From: Syngnathus acus
Lineage: Eukaryota; Chordata; Actinopteri; Syngnathiformes; Syngnathidae
NCBI RefSeq assembly: GCF_901709675.1
Contig: NC_051101.1
Coordinates: forward strand, 10,560,501-10,624,500
Reading direction: 5' to 3'
DNA: 64,000 nucleotides
The position numbers and the translations under genes are program-made. The notes under the pieces were generated by a model. It made no database searches. It worked only from the letters and a program-made list of their open reading frames with translations, and was not told the origin of the DNA. Positions 36,490-48,289 of the stretch are shown here, piece by piece. How positions within the stretch are numbered: position 1 is the stretch's first letter; every line of letters begins with the position of its first letter.

Positions 36490-38090
36490 ATGTCGGGCAG
36501 ATTGGGCGATCTTCACCTTAGCACAGCCATGACATGCCCCAACAACCAGGCTGCCAACCCGTTTTTTGTGGACTCGCTAATCAACGTAAGGGGCGATGCC
36601 GGCTCGTATTATCACAGCAACGGCGTGTATTTGCCCCCGGAATACTCGTACGGACTCCCCGCTGGCTCCTCTTGCTTCCCCGGGATCGCGAAGCGCACTG
36701 AGGGGAGCGCACCGAGCGGTATTCCGCCATCCGCGCCCTATGCTCCTGGTATGGAGACGTGGCTGGAGGCGTCTCGCTCCTGCAGAGTCGAGCAGCCTGG
36801 TGGGCAACATCTGAGCCAGCAGTGCTCCTTCTCCGCCGCCATAAAGGAGGAGAGCGCCTATTGCCTCTACGAATCTGACAAATGCCCCAAAGGAGCCACG
36901 GTGGAGGACATCTCCTTCTCCGGAGCGTCGTGTCCACCCACAGGCAGCAGCACCGTGCCGGTCCCCGGCTACTTCCGCTTATCGCAGACCTACGCCCCCT
37001 CCAAGCTTTACCACCAAGCCCAACCGAGCGTGAATAATTTCCCACCGCAGCGACCTCCCCGTGCGCCCGCGCAGCCGGCTCCACCCGCTGTGGCCGCTTC
37101 CTCCGGGAAGCGGGAGAGCCACGAGGAGGCGCCCGCGTCCGAGCCCTGCGCCCCAGCTCGAGACCAAGACAGCCGGCTGTCATCCGATGGATCGCCGTCG
37201 TCCCCGGAGCCTGCAGATGCTTGTGGTGTGGAGTGTGAAGAAAAACCCTTGAAAGGTGCAGTACATGCTTTATCTGAATTATTTATGAATTGAATATTCA
37301 TTTGCAAGCTTGTGGTCATGCTACAACGATTGAGTAAATAATGCAGGTGTAAAAATACAAGCCACTGTGAATATTAAGCATGTGCATCAAGTTTAATGGG
37401 AATTTGTGCTGCAACAGAATTAAAACCTAGCCACATTTTTTGCAACACAGATAAACAGACACAAAGTCCTCTTGTATCACATTCATCTTGTGGCATCCAT
37501 TTGTGTTTTATGTCTTAATAAAAGAAGCGTTTGCATGCATGGGCGTATGCGTATCAGAGATTTGATACCGTGGGGGGGGGGGGGGGGGGGGGCATATGAT
37601 GTGGCATCATTTGGATCCATGTAGACAGATGAAAATGAAACAGCTATCATTAGAGGGCGTGCAAAATATAGATTTTTTTTGTGCGCGTATGGAATACACA
37701 ATAATCAGACCAGGAAATAACGTCATGCATGCGTCTTTCTATTCTAAAATGACCTATATTTTTTTTGTCATGCTCGTCCACACCTGTTGCTTCATCGTGC
37801 GTGTAAATTTCACAGATGCTGGCAAAATAGAGAGTCCAGCGAACTGGCTGACCGCCAAGAGCGGCAGAAAAAAGCGCTGTCCATACACCAAACATCAAAC
37901 TCTGGAGCTGGAGAAGGAGTTCTTGTTCAACATGTACCTGACCAGGGAGCGGCGCCTGGAGATCAGCCGCAGCGTGCACCTCACCGACAGGCAAGTGAAA
38001 ATCTGGTTCCAGAACAGGAGGATGAAACTGAAAAAAATGAGCCGTGAGAACAGGATCCGGGAGCTGTCTGGAAACTTCGCTTTCACATGA
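36490..38090 (+). CDS. hoxa10b: Homeobox protein Hox-A10b
   Basis: Exon 1 is 36490-37255 and exon 2 is 37816-38090 (stop TGA), phase 1, giving 346 residues. Exon 1 carries Hox10 hallmarks: [30 protein letters not shown], a SRSCRVEQP motif, [16 protein letters not shown] and [16 protein letters not shown]. Exon 2 has the PBX-contact tryptophan in [18 protein letters not shown], followed by the homeodomain ([39 protein letters not shown]) and the C-terminus [15 protein letters not shown]. Hox10 proteins specify posterior axial levels and suppress ribs in mammals. The 560-base intron holds a run of 21 G at 37572-37592. The gene appears intact. Confidence 0.97.
37572..37592. repeat. Run of 21 G in hoxa10b intron
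   Basis: Uninterrupted G tract on the + strand within the intron, able to form a G-quadruplex in DNA or pre-mRNA. Length may vary between individuals or be uncertain in the assembly. Confidence 0.95.
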
Positions 38091-38519
38091 GACTTAGCGG
38101 ACTCTCCATCTCAGCCGACTGTGAGAAGAAACGGGACCCTCTATAATAGGCTAACTTATTGAATGTTATGATTTCCGCTTTTAATCGTCGTGGATGTGTA
38201 TTTATATAAATGACGTTTGTAATCGTGGTATTTGAAATGTTCAGAATGTGAACGCAATGTATGTACATAATGTAAAGTGGAAGCATATGTGCATGTAAAA
38301 TTATACCCACTCGCTGTTACAGTAAGAAATTGATGAGTATTTGCACACTTTTGCTGGTCAATATCTAATATTATTATTAATAATAAAAAAAAACAATCTT
38401 TACAATTGTTAGCTCTTTATTTCATTGACTAATAGAAATGCCCGTTTTCGGGCTGATTATATTATTTTGGGAAATTTTGCATTGACAAATTCCCGTTGAT
38501 AAAAACTTAAAATCCATCT

Positions 38520-40078
38520 TTGTAATGGCACAATTTCAAAATGAATTTCAATTTCTTATGACATAACGTTGTCGCGTAATTATTATTATTGTTACAGATG
38601 CATCTTTTGTCATTGTTACTCCCAATTATTGTCACTGTTGCCAATGACAAAGTGTTAAAATTACACAATGTTAAACTCCATCTGTGCTCATTAGTTTTCA
38701 TACCCTGGCAGAATTTGTGAAATAATATTTTTTTAAAGGAAAAATATAACTAGGAACAGGGACTATATCTTTATTTTCTTTCTAGGTATGTTTTAGTTAA
38801 TGATTGTGTTTTTCTGCCACCAATTACAGTTAAACTTGATTCCTATTAAAAATAAAATAAATATGTTTCGCCTGATTCATATTTACTTTGAAAAATGGTA
38901 TACGGATCTTGAAAATTTGCCAGGGTATGTAAACATATGTGCACCTTCTATTTCCGAATGACAAACTGTTAAAAAAAAACTTTTAAAATTCCTAATGAGG
39001 GTTTAATGTTACATGTATTTTAATACCCAATGTAAAACGCATGGTAACAGCACGTGACGCCATCTTAAAATCCTTCATGGCTGAATGTTCAAATGCATTT
39101 TGAGTCCAAATAATACAATGTTAAATTCATTTTAATTAGAAAATGACACAATATTGACTCATCTATCTTGGCACAGTGTTAAAATGCATTTAAATTCCGA
39201 ATGACTCCATGTTAAAATGCATGTTATGGAAATGACCAATATCACATGCTTTTATGGTGGCACAATGCAAACCCTTAACACTCAATGACACATTTTTATC
39301 CCAATTGACTCCATGCATGCTAAATTGTATGTTATGGTAATATGGGTGACGAAATGCTCCATTTATGGTCATTTCTGATGACACAATGTAGAAATGCATT
39401 TTAATGATTCAACGTTCCAAGGCGTATGTTATGATACTTTCAATCACAAAATGTTAAAATCTCTCTTTTATTGTAATTATTGATGACACAATGCAATTGC
39501 GTTATTCCCAATGACAACAGTGAAACGCATTTTAATTCCCAACGAGTCAGTTCAAATCCAACTTAATGGCAAAATGTTCAAACCCATCTTTTATGGGAAT
39601 TCCTACGGGCACAATGTAAAAAACAAAATGCCAACTTAAACCAATTAAGTCATTTATTAAAAGTCATTTATCATCTCCCAATAAGAAAATGTTGAAATGC
39701 ATTTTGTTCAATGTACTTCCTTATATGTCACAATGTTACAATCCATCTGTTTGACTCCCAATGACGTCATGTTAAAAGGCATATGTAATGATAACTTTCC
39801 ATGACAGAATGTTAAAATCCATTTTTATTGTAATTCCCCGCGCAATGATGGCATGTACTCCCAATGACATGCCTTTTAATTCCCGACGACACAATTAATA
39901 ACTCCTATTGGCACAATGTTAAAATACACCAAATCCATTTTTTAATCCCAATGTATTTTGATTCCCATTGCTTGTGTTGTGGTAACACAATGTTGAAAAT
40001 GCATCTCATGTCCACTGAGCCAATGTGAAGTGCATCTTCCCAAGGACACGAAATGTTGAAGTCCATCTTTTTCGATAG
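38520..40078 (+). repeat. Diverged tandem repeat array (CACAATGTTAAAATGCAT unit)
   Basis: A phrase close to AATGACACAATGTTAAAA followed by TGCATTTTAATTCCC recurs about every 30-50 bases. Clear instances are near 38650, 39115, 39175, 39205, 39385, 39448, 39490, 39560, 39690, 39735, 39765, 39810, 39918, 39990 and 40045. Spacing and sequence vary, so this is an old, decayed array. A few similar phrases also occur in the hoxa9b intron (about 42660-42790). Confidence 0.75.
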
Positions 40079-40098
40079 CAGCAGAAGAGGAGAGCGGA

Positions 40099-40184
40099 AC
40101 TGTGGAGTGGTTTAGGTAGTCTCATGTTGTTGGGCTATATGTGACTTGCGTCCCACAACAGGAAACTGCCTTGATTACCTCAGT
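40099..40184 (+). ncRNA. mir196: miR-196 precursor hairpin
   Basis: The 5p mature strand is at 40113-40134 and starts TAGGTAGT, the miR-196 seed, ending ATGTTGTTGGG. The 3p arm at about 40153-40173 (CCACAACAGGAAACTGCCTT) folds back on it across a loop of roughly 17 bases, and the lower stem pairs ACTG with CAGT. The location between hoxa10b and hoxa9b is the conserved position of miR-196 in vertebrate Hox clusters. miR-196 represses Hox8 and other Hox mRNAs. Unlike the family consensus (U), base 9 of the mature strand is C, opposite an A in the 3p arm, making a mismatch in the duplex. Confidence 0.93.
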
Positions 40185-40254
40185 AAAAACTCGTCGCATA
40201 TTGTGAAAAGTGACTTTCTATTCATTAGCTATTGTACTTATCAATAATTTGGCA

Positions 40255-40400
40255 GCAAGCAAATAAAACGCATTACTCCCACGAGCGCCACATTATGTTT
40301 TATTGTTGTGCGTAAAAGCAATCCGCGGTATTAATTAGACCTCTCGGTGGGTTTGGTCACAGTGAGTAACGTCCATTTAGCCAGCTATTTTTTATTTCTT
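40255..40400. promoter_or_regulatory. Candidate enhancer 3' of miR-196 with Cdx/Hox-type sites
   Basis: AATAAAAC (40261-40268) and GTTTTATT (40296-40303) form an inverted pair, followed by GTGCGTAAAAGC and TATTAATTAG. TTTTATTG/TTTTAC-type sites are those of Cdx and posterior Hox proteins. The block is non-repetitive; function is inferred. Confidence 0.35.
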
Positions 40401-41634
40401 TCTTTTCATTCACGCTTGCACTTTAAGAGAAAGCCAATTAAATGGATCTTATTTGCTAAGAAGAAGGTTTCAGGCTGAGGAAGAGAGCGCAGACAAGTCC
40501 TCGGTTATGATCATTGCAGTCTGCCAGTTGCCTCGCCGGAGGAAATGCCGGATGCGTCTGCTTTGCGCCTCAGAAAAGACACAAAGGCCCGGCTTTATTG
40601 GGGGGGATATTTAGCTTAGACAGCCACGTTGTAACCTTAAGAAAAACAACCCCAATTGCCCGTGATAAAAGGGGCCGTTATGGCACCCAAATAACCTCGC
40701 CCTACTTTCCTGCATGTGCATGCGCGCTTCTTTTTTTTTTTTTGGATGGGTCCAAAGAGAGCAACAAGCCTGGGTATCTTGGAAAGTAGCCCTGGAGCCT
40801 GCATGGACGTGTTTTGCTCTCGTAAATCCAAACGAGCCTTTAATTTTTTTTTAAAACACGCGCGAGCTTGTTTTAATAGAATTGTAACATTGGCTATTTT
40901 GTAAGAGCTCGTTCAGAAGCGCAATGCGCGCTAATCAAAATGTATTAATTAAATACTATTTCATCCGTATACGCGGCATTTTTGTAAAAATATATTTATT
41001 ATATTGGTTTATCTTTTACTGTATTTTAAGCAATAGCAATAAACAATAACACGAAACAACACATCAAAAATCCGTTTTATTTCATTTATTTTTATTGTAT
41101 TGTATTTATTCGTCAAAAATACACTTGGGTTAGAAATTGGACCGACCCAGGAGGTTTAAGTCTATTTTTATTAACCCAAATTAGATAAGAGGGTCAGATA
41201 ATGGGTTGTTTGTGATCTGGTGTATAATCTTTCGTTTTGATTGTGTATCGATTATTCTTAAAACAGTTGCATTCAAAAACATGCAGCCACGTCCAAGTAT
41301 TTTTTTTGTTTTAGTTCCTATTTTCATTGAAGCTTCCTGTGGCAAACTAACTTGCACATAACCTTTAAATGTCTGTGAGTGTTTAACCGAGGCCAATTAA
41401 TAACCCTATTAGATGTTAATGAACTCCTATTTATTTGCAAGAACGTCTCGCTAGGAAGCTTAAAACATTACAAGCACACCAACGAGCTTGCTCCATTAAT
41501 AAATAAAGATCTCTTGACAAAAATCATAACGTTTATTGCTTATAAAAGTGAATGCTACCAGCGCGAGCAGGCCCAATAAAGGCGAGGGAATTTGCTATTA
41601 AAATATGGTGGTGAAAAGGCTGGCTATTGAGTTG

Positions 41635-41674
41635 AGCAGCAGCAGCAGCACAGCAGCAACAGCAGCAGCAGCAG
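41635..41674 (+). repeat. (CAG)n-rich tract upstream of hoxa9b
   Basis: Imperfect CAG repeats with CAC and CAA interruptions, about 230 bases before the hoxa9b start and probably in its promoter or 5' UTR. Confidence 0.9.
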
Positions 41675-41902
41675 GCTGATTTATTATTTATTGTTCTGTC
41701 CCACGGTCACGTGTTCGGGGCGCCCTATCCTTGCGTGGACAATGTTCACCGCGTTCAACTTGCATTGGGCGGCCAGGCTGGTGCACGACGAGGCGCAATA
41801 TCACGCAATGACACGCCGCTTGCGCCACTTTGCAGGATTATAGCAGGATTTGCGTTGTTCCCCTTTTTTTGCATCCGTTTGTTTTTCCTTATCGCCGTTG
41901 CC

Positions 41903-43941
41903 ATGTCGACGCTGAGCTACTACGCGGACGCCGGCGTCGTCCCTGAGCTGCAGGAGGATGTGCCGGCGCGGTTCCCATCAGCTGCAGGGGTGGAGCAGGC
42001 GATGCTCGCCGAATATGGCGGACAGGAAGCGTGCCCTTTGCAGAAATCATCTATTTTTGGCACGTCTTGGGGTCCCATCGCGGCGCACCCGCCCAATACG
42101 GCCGCCCCGACTTACATCCATCACCACTACAGCGGCAGCGGGGACGCCGATGGCATGTTTGCGCGCTCCTGGGCCCTGGAGCCCGTGTCCGCACCTTTGT
42201 GCCTGACCGGACTAGCGTCGACGGCCGCCATGCATTACGAGATCAAACCCGAGCCCCTCATTGGGAGTGGCGAGTGCACAACTTTGGAGACGCACACCCC
42301 TCTTTTGTCTGACGCGGACAGCGCCGCGGCCCTGGCGGAGGTTCCCTGCGAGAGCACGTCCACGTCCAAGCCGCTCGTGGAAAGCCCCTCAGTCGGGGAC
42401 CGGAGGGAGATAGACGCCAGTAAGACAAGCTTTCTTTTTGTCTTCTTATTGTGCCTCCACTTCAGTGTGCTCGACTGAGGCCTCTGATTTGCTGCAATTT
42501 GGGCGAACATGCGCAATACTATGTCATTTTGCCTTCCGCGTGGCACAGTTCTAAAACCCCCTTTTTATGACTTTAATTCGGATTTGCTATACATCACGTA
42601 GATTACTTGAGACTTGAGATTTCCTACTAAATTCAGCACCCCCAAACACATCACACCCCATTCCGAATGACAGAATGTGGAAAAAATGAAAATGTATCTT
42701 TTGTACAAACTCCAAAATGGACATTGCTCCCAAATGTTAAAACGGATTTGAATTCCCATGCAACCCACAAACGAGCCCAGACACAATGCAGCGTTTGCAC
42801 AAATAAAATCACTTGCAGTGCATTTCTCGTTCTTATTGTACAATGGTTCCCAAACGTCGGCTGGGGGCCAGACAGGGTCCGAATCAATCCTGTCTTGGGC
42901 CCAATAACATTGGTGATTCTCAAACAGGACACATCATTCGGTGGCTTTAAAAAAAGGAACCGTTTGTGTTTTATTGTGAATACATATATGTATAACTAAA
43001 TTAGTTTCTTTTTCCTGTTGGATATTATTCCAGGACCCATTCTAATGGTTCAAAGATATCAAAATTGTTCTTCAATATTATTGCTAAAGTGCAATGACGC
43101 CATATATAATCATACATCACCTTTAACCCCAGTGGTGTGGTCAAACTGCTGCGTCAAATAACCCATTTTGGTCAAAACATGAACTGACCTGGTTGTTTTG
43201 TAGAAGCAAAGTTTTTTTTTTCTTTTAAAATAAAATAACTCCAAAACGTGTTATTTTCTAAACAAACTATGTTGGATCAAAGTGACCCAAGTTTTTTTGA
43301 CCAATTCTTTTTATGACCCAGCAGTTTGAGGGGTACAATAGAAACTCAACCATCTTTGTAGTTTTAGTGTATTATTAATTTGTACATCACATCATTTTTG
43401 AGGACAGTTTATTTTTTTTATCGTATATTATTAGTCGATTTTTTTTCCCCATATATTCCACTTTTCACAGGGAGAGCTCATTTCATTCCACATTTTCCAG
43501 TTAAGACAAAAAAATATATGGAAATGGCCTAGTCGTAAAATGGCTGCCTAAATTAAATATTTTCTTTTTGTTGATCAGTTTTTTAATTATTCATTTGCTT
43601 TTCCGTGAAGAGCAATTAAAAAAAATAAACCCAAGCAGTGCGTTTGAAATAATGCTGAAAATCAACATGCGCAAATATCAGCTCGATTTCCTGTGCACAC
43701 AGATAACCCGTCGTCCAACTGGCTCCACGCGAAGCCCACCAGAAAGAAGCGCTGCCCCTACACAAAGCACCAAATCCTGGAACTAGAGAAAGAGTTTCTG
43801 TACAACATGTACCTTCCGCGGGATCGCAGATACGAGGTGGCCAGATTGCTCAATCTGACCGAGAGACAAGTGAAAATCTGGTTCCAGAACCGCAGGATGA
43901 AGATGAAGAAAGACAACAAAGACCGACGAAGAGACAGTTAA
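41903..43941 (+). CDS. hoxa9b: Homeobox protein Hox-A9b
   Basis: Exon 1 is 41903-42419 and exon 2 is 43703-43941 (stop TAA), phase 1, giving 251 residues. Exon 1 begins [16 protein letters not shown] and carries Hox9 features: [46 protein letters not shown] and PLLSD. Exon 2 has the PBX-contact tryptophan in [20 protein letters not shown], then the homeodomain ([40 protein letters not shown]) and the tail [10 protein letters not shown]. The 5' end lacks a clean NYYVDS motif (SYYADA instead). The open frame extends upstream of the chosen ATG, but that ATG gives the Hox9-like start. Hox9 proteins act in posterior axial and fin positioning. The 1.28-kb intron holds a MITE-like inverted repeat. 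Confidence 0.96.
43139..43331. mobile_element. MITE-like inverted repeat in hoxa9b intron
   Basis: TCAAACTGCTG at 43141-43151 is the exact reverse complement of CAGCAGTTTGA at 43319-43329, and the inner sequence (GTCAAATAACCC, TTTTGGTCAAAA versus TTGACCAATT, ATGACCC) continues the symmetry with substitutions. The phrase GGTCAAACTGCTG resembles a common fish MITE. Confidence 0.55.
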
Positions 43942-44739
43942 GTGCCATAATATAGCCTAATACTGATTCGAGCTGTGAGAAGGGGGGGGGGGGGGTCCTT
44001 GGGGGGGTCCTTATTATTCTAAACTGTTACACACGTTGTTGTCTATAGTTTTGTGTTGTTAAATAATGTTGGATGTTTATTTCGTCTATCTCATGTGTGT
44101 TTGGTAAAGTGAACTAGACGATTTGTTGTGTTTTTTTTAAATGCATGAAAAAAAAAAAATCCTCGACTACCTGAATGTTTTTCAGCTACCTATTTGCAAT
44201 GTTTACATTAATTATTATTTTTTAGATGCTCTTTAGGTGTCCTCTTATTGTGAAAGCAAAATGCACATTCGAAATGAATCGTCGTAGGTCATTTTTTTAA
44301 CAGTATGTAGGAAAATGTAATTATTTTCTATTATTTTTATTATTATGCTTAATGTAATGCATTTTTAGAAAATGTACAATAGTCAACCAAAACTGACCGC
44401 TCTTACAATGTATTGTTCTGTTCGCCCAAAGACGTATTTTAATTATTTCTATAAATAATTACGTGACTGAACTGAAAAATAATGTATTAAAAGGAATCAA
44501 AAAACAAATAGGGGATTTTTTAATTTATTTACCACCGAATTTAATGGCACAAAAGTCAGATCATACTTATTTTAATAACCATCATAATAATAACAAATAG
44601 GAAAAGCAATAGCCATAAAAAAAACATGCTCACGTTGTTTTCAATTCTGATGGAGAAAGAAATTGAAGCGATACAAAATTTGGATCATGTGAAATTCATT
44701 CGTTACAAATCTAATGTGTAAAATTTAATTTTGGTTTGA

Positions 44740-44940
44740 TCACAGTGTGTTTGTTGTCTGGGCTTTTAAACGCCCCGCGGCGGTGATGTGCCCTCCGCCA
44801 TAAAGCGCAATGGCTGCAATTGCATTGTGGACTGTTTATAAGGTGTGAAAGGAGCAAAGCATGTCGAGACTGTGTGACAGTAGTAAAGGACACATTTCCA
44901 ATGAGCCTCAGACGAATATGGAAAATAGCTGGAAGATTTG
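44740..44940. promoter_or_regulatory. Candidate conserved noncoding element
   Basis: A non-repetitive block with Cdx/posterior-Hox-type TTTATAAGG (about 44836) and GCCATAAAGC (about 44799) and a GC-rich centre, standing out from AT-rich flanks. It ends at a CA microsatellite. Role inferred. Confidence 0.35.
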
Positions 44941-44946
44941 GCCGAC

Positions 44947-44947
<1 letters not shown>

Positions 44948-45019
<72 letters not shown>

Positions 45020-45028
45020 ACATACACC
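44948..45028. repeat. (CA)n microsatellite
   Basis: About 80 bases of CA repeats with two TA interruptions near the 3' end. Confidence 0.97.
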
Positions 45029-45312
45029 CTGGAGGATCAGAAGATCCTTCTAATTACTTTACAGCCATCTTATAACAATTAGACATTGGCAATTCAGTCC
45101 CGTCCTTTCACCGACCCTCGCCCCTTTTTTGGTTTGTTGCCGCAGAGATAGCACACACAAACACACACACACCTCTCACAAATTCATCATCATGTACAAT
45201 CTACATGTGCGTAAAATATATGACGTCAGTTGGGGAATGGTGATGTATTTTGCTTTGAGTACAAAAGCGTTGTGCGGATATTTTGGGGTCGTGCTGAGTC
45301 CCTGCGCAGAAA

Positions 45313-45332
45313 CGGCCAGCAGGTGGCGGCAG
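45313..45332 (+). promoter_or_regulatory. CTCF-like motif between hoxa9b and hoxa2b
   Basis: CGGCCAGCAGGTGGCGGCAG is a strong match to the full CTCF consensus. It sits between the posterior Hox block and hoxa2b, where an insulator would separate their regulatory domains. Motif match only. Confidence 0.5.
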
Positions 45333-46918
45333 CGGCTCACTGGGAGTGGTTACGTTTTCCTGCGGGATGATGCGTTCACGGACATTGTGGAATCGAAAGC
45401 TTTCTGCGTTAAAATATTTTAGAGCAGCAGTGTGCTAACTTATTCCTCAGATAGCCGCTTTTGGACAAATTAAAGGACGTGTTGGCCACGTACATCCCCC
45501 ACTTGGTGTGATGAGGATTAACAATAAATCATCATTTAGATATTTGGTAAGTATCTCCGGTTGAACACTTTATCGTAGGAGCTCTGCAGGGAAAAATACA
45601 GCTCAGAATTTACCAAGATGTCGCTTCGATGACCTTGCTGACTAATTCATCAGAGCATTTTGACAGCAGTCTCGAGAGATCCTGCAAGTGGGAGTCAAGT
45701 CTGGAACACGTGGGAGTCCATTTATCTACTGTACAGCCCTTGTCATCTTCTCTGATCAAACCCACAGTGGAGATTGTGCTCACTCCTTGGACATATATGG
45801 TATTTTCTTCCAATGTTTATTTAGGTTCTTATCTAATGCAGCTATGTATTTGCTTCAAAATCTTCATTTAAATCAATGGAGATAAATACTGCATTCCATT
45901 GTCGCAGGCGAACAAGGCATGTGAGAGTGCTTGTCTGTCCAACACATGGTTTGAACATGCAATGTGTTGCCCATCACCTTTTAGTACCGCCAATGTGGTT
46001 GCGTCGTTAAACTTGCTACATGAGCCAATGAAGTGCCCACTAACTTCTGGGAGGGATCCAAATCCCCTCACCCCTCCCCACCTACCTCCAACAAATGCCC
46101 CAGTGTGAAAGTTTAAAGTGAATATCAAATTAGTACAGAGATTTTCAAAGTATGGTATGACTTGTGGCATGCAAAGGTATCACAGAATTCAATAAATTAT
46201 ATTAATAATAAAATATTTGAAATATGCATTCAAATATACGTATGCCTGTTTAAACTTTTATTTTTTTAATTCAATACAATACAAGTACTTTTTTTTTTAA
46301 AGTATAGTGCCGTTTTATTGAACTTTTAAGTATTGTATTTAGTCCTTAAGTCTATTTTTTTTTAATGGGTAAAGTACAACTTAAATTAAATCATTAATTT
46401 AGCAGGAAAATGGCACCCTTAGGCCGCTCAACACAATGTAGCTACAGACATATGATGTTGACCCCATGATGAAGAATGACTCAGCAACTGTGTTCGTGAT
46501 GAGACTTGCCTCCCAGGCAATCCTGCATTCTCAAATGGCATCAACGTAAATGGTGAGTAACATAATTGTTTTATAAGTTTATGGAAACAGCTCTTGATCC
46601 ACTGCATGCTACATCAATGTTTATCTAAGTTGTTTTACCAGAACGGTTTAACTTATTTATACACTTGTATGAGTACTGGGATCACTTCCAACGTTATTGC
46701 TTAGCAACACATAATCATAAATTCTCCCTAGCATACATTTTTAATTAAAATACTTTTGTTATGTTCATCAATATGGTAGATTCATTAGATTCAAACAATT
46801 GTGTGAAAACTCCTTATGCCACCATGCATGTTTGTAGTTTGCAGTCTTGTCATCGTTAATTTAAGAGCCATGTGTTTAAAAAACATTGAGTGAGATCAAA
46901 TCAAGTCTAAACTGTCTG

Positions 46919-46954
46919 ACACACACACACACGCACGCGCACGCACGCACGCGC
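46919..46954. repeat. CA/CGCA alternating tract
   Basis: ACACAC passing into ACGCACGCGC repeats; an alternating purine-pyrimidine tract. Confidence 0.9.
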
Positions 46955-48289
46955 AGTACCACTCAAAATCTGTTTTCCAGCTTGAATGGTCCCCTGTTTT
47001 ATTTTATTTTCCCTCTCAGGCCCAATATGCTTTGAATTATGCTGCTAAAGCTGCAAAAGCACATTTTCGTATCGTTAGTAACCTCAATAACGCCTCACAA
47101 TGTCACACTTCGCAAACAAGTCTGTAAATAATCCAGTAAAAAGCTCTAAAGGACGAATGGGACACCCTGCAGTTTTTTTGGTGCAATTGTTTATTTTTTA
47201 AGAAAACACACATTAATATTTTTGTAGGGAAGAGACTGGAAACGTGTGACAGCTCCGACAACAAACCCACATAAATGTCATGAAAATAAAAAAAATTAAT
47301 TCCTATATTTAGTCTCAAGTACAATAAGTCGAGTAAAACCATTTTTCCCGTTCGGGAATACTGGATATTCACTTGAAATCATATTAAATCATCCATTAGT
47401 CGGATTAATACATTTTAATTCATATCTGAGTACGTATAGCCCGTCATCACAATTTGATCAATGTATGAAATAACGGGCGTAATTTTCATCCACAAATTAG
47501 AGTGCATCCGATATATAATTCAGTATACTCGAGGAACATGCATTTAAAGCAGCACTTTAGTCTAATAGAGATCGTTTTAGACCAGGCTGTGCACGTGGCT
47601 GCTGGGAATGTATTTCTAAAAAAAAGTGAATGGAAATGCCGACACCCACTCACCTCCGTAAACAATATAAAGCTTGGTTCGTTAAAAAAAAAAAAACATT
47701 CCTCATTTTCCATGTTGTAGTCCTTGTTACACAAAAAACAAATTTACAATAGCCTATCCCATCTAAATAATAATAATAATAATAATTAATAAAAGAAACA
47801 TTTTTATATACCCGTGTGCGCAGCTCGCTCCTCTTGATGTTTCTAGTGGTCACAACCTGATGTAAGGAAATGTTAGATGCTTTAAATGTGTTCTTGGGGC
47901 AGGGAGCTGTCACGGCATCGAGCGAGAAAGATTGATCACATGCAGGCTTCTTTGTTTAGAGCCGTGCAATAAACAGCCCTCACATCCTTCCTGCACCTTT
48001 CCCCCCCCCCTTCCTCTCACACTTAGCGATAGTAGCTACATTCTCTCCACTGCAGACGACAATGGTAAAAAAAAGGACACTTTCTGGCAGTATGGAGGTG
48101 AATTATTATCGGACCAGAACAGGGTGCACACTGTGCAATGATGAATACTGCACATTCCTTGTGAGGACACGTGATCTCGGATGGCCTTTACAGATTTGTG
48201 GATATGAAATAAATATATACTATACCCAAAATCCATGTGATATTATTCCCCCCTTCTTTGTGTGTCTGCATGTGTAGGGGGAAGGGGTG

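Larger units (their letters stand above)
38091..41902. other. hoxa10b-hoxa9b spacer with miR-196
   Basis: Noncoding, 3.8 kb. After the hoxa10b 3' UTR (poly(A)-like AATAAAAA near 38382), a decayed tandem repeat array runs from about 38.52 to 40.08 kb and ends just before the miR-196 hairpin. Downstream are an enhancer-like block (40255-40400), a GC-rich block (40440-40820), AT-rich sequence, and the hoxa9b 5' flank with a CAG-rich tract at 41635. Confidence 0.7.

Noticed and set aside
41124-41215. MITE with ACCCA/TGGGT motifs
   Set aside because: Only scattered short phrases match; no defined ends could be paired.
41711-41902. In-frame upstream extension of hoxa9b exon 1
   Set aside because: The extension contains no Hox9 motif; the ATG at 41903 gives the short Hox9-like start.
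42840-42930. hAT-type fragment with GGTTCCCAAACGTCGG
   Set aside because: The similarity is limited to a few short phrases and no terminal repeat could be located.
44711-45082. Frames rich in Cys-Val or Thr-His
   Set aside because: They are translations of the CA microsatellite.
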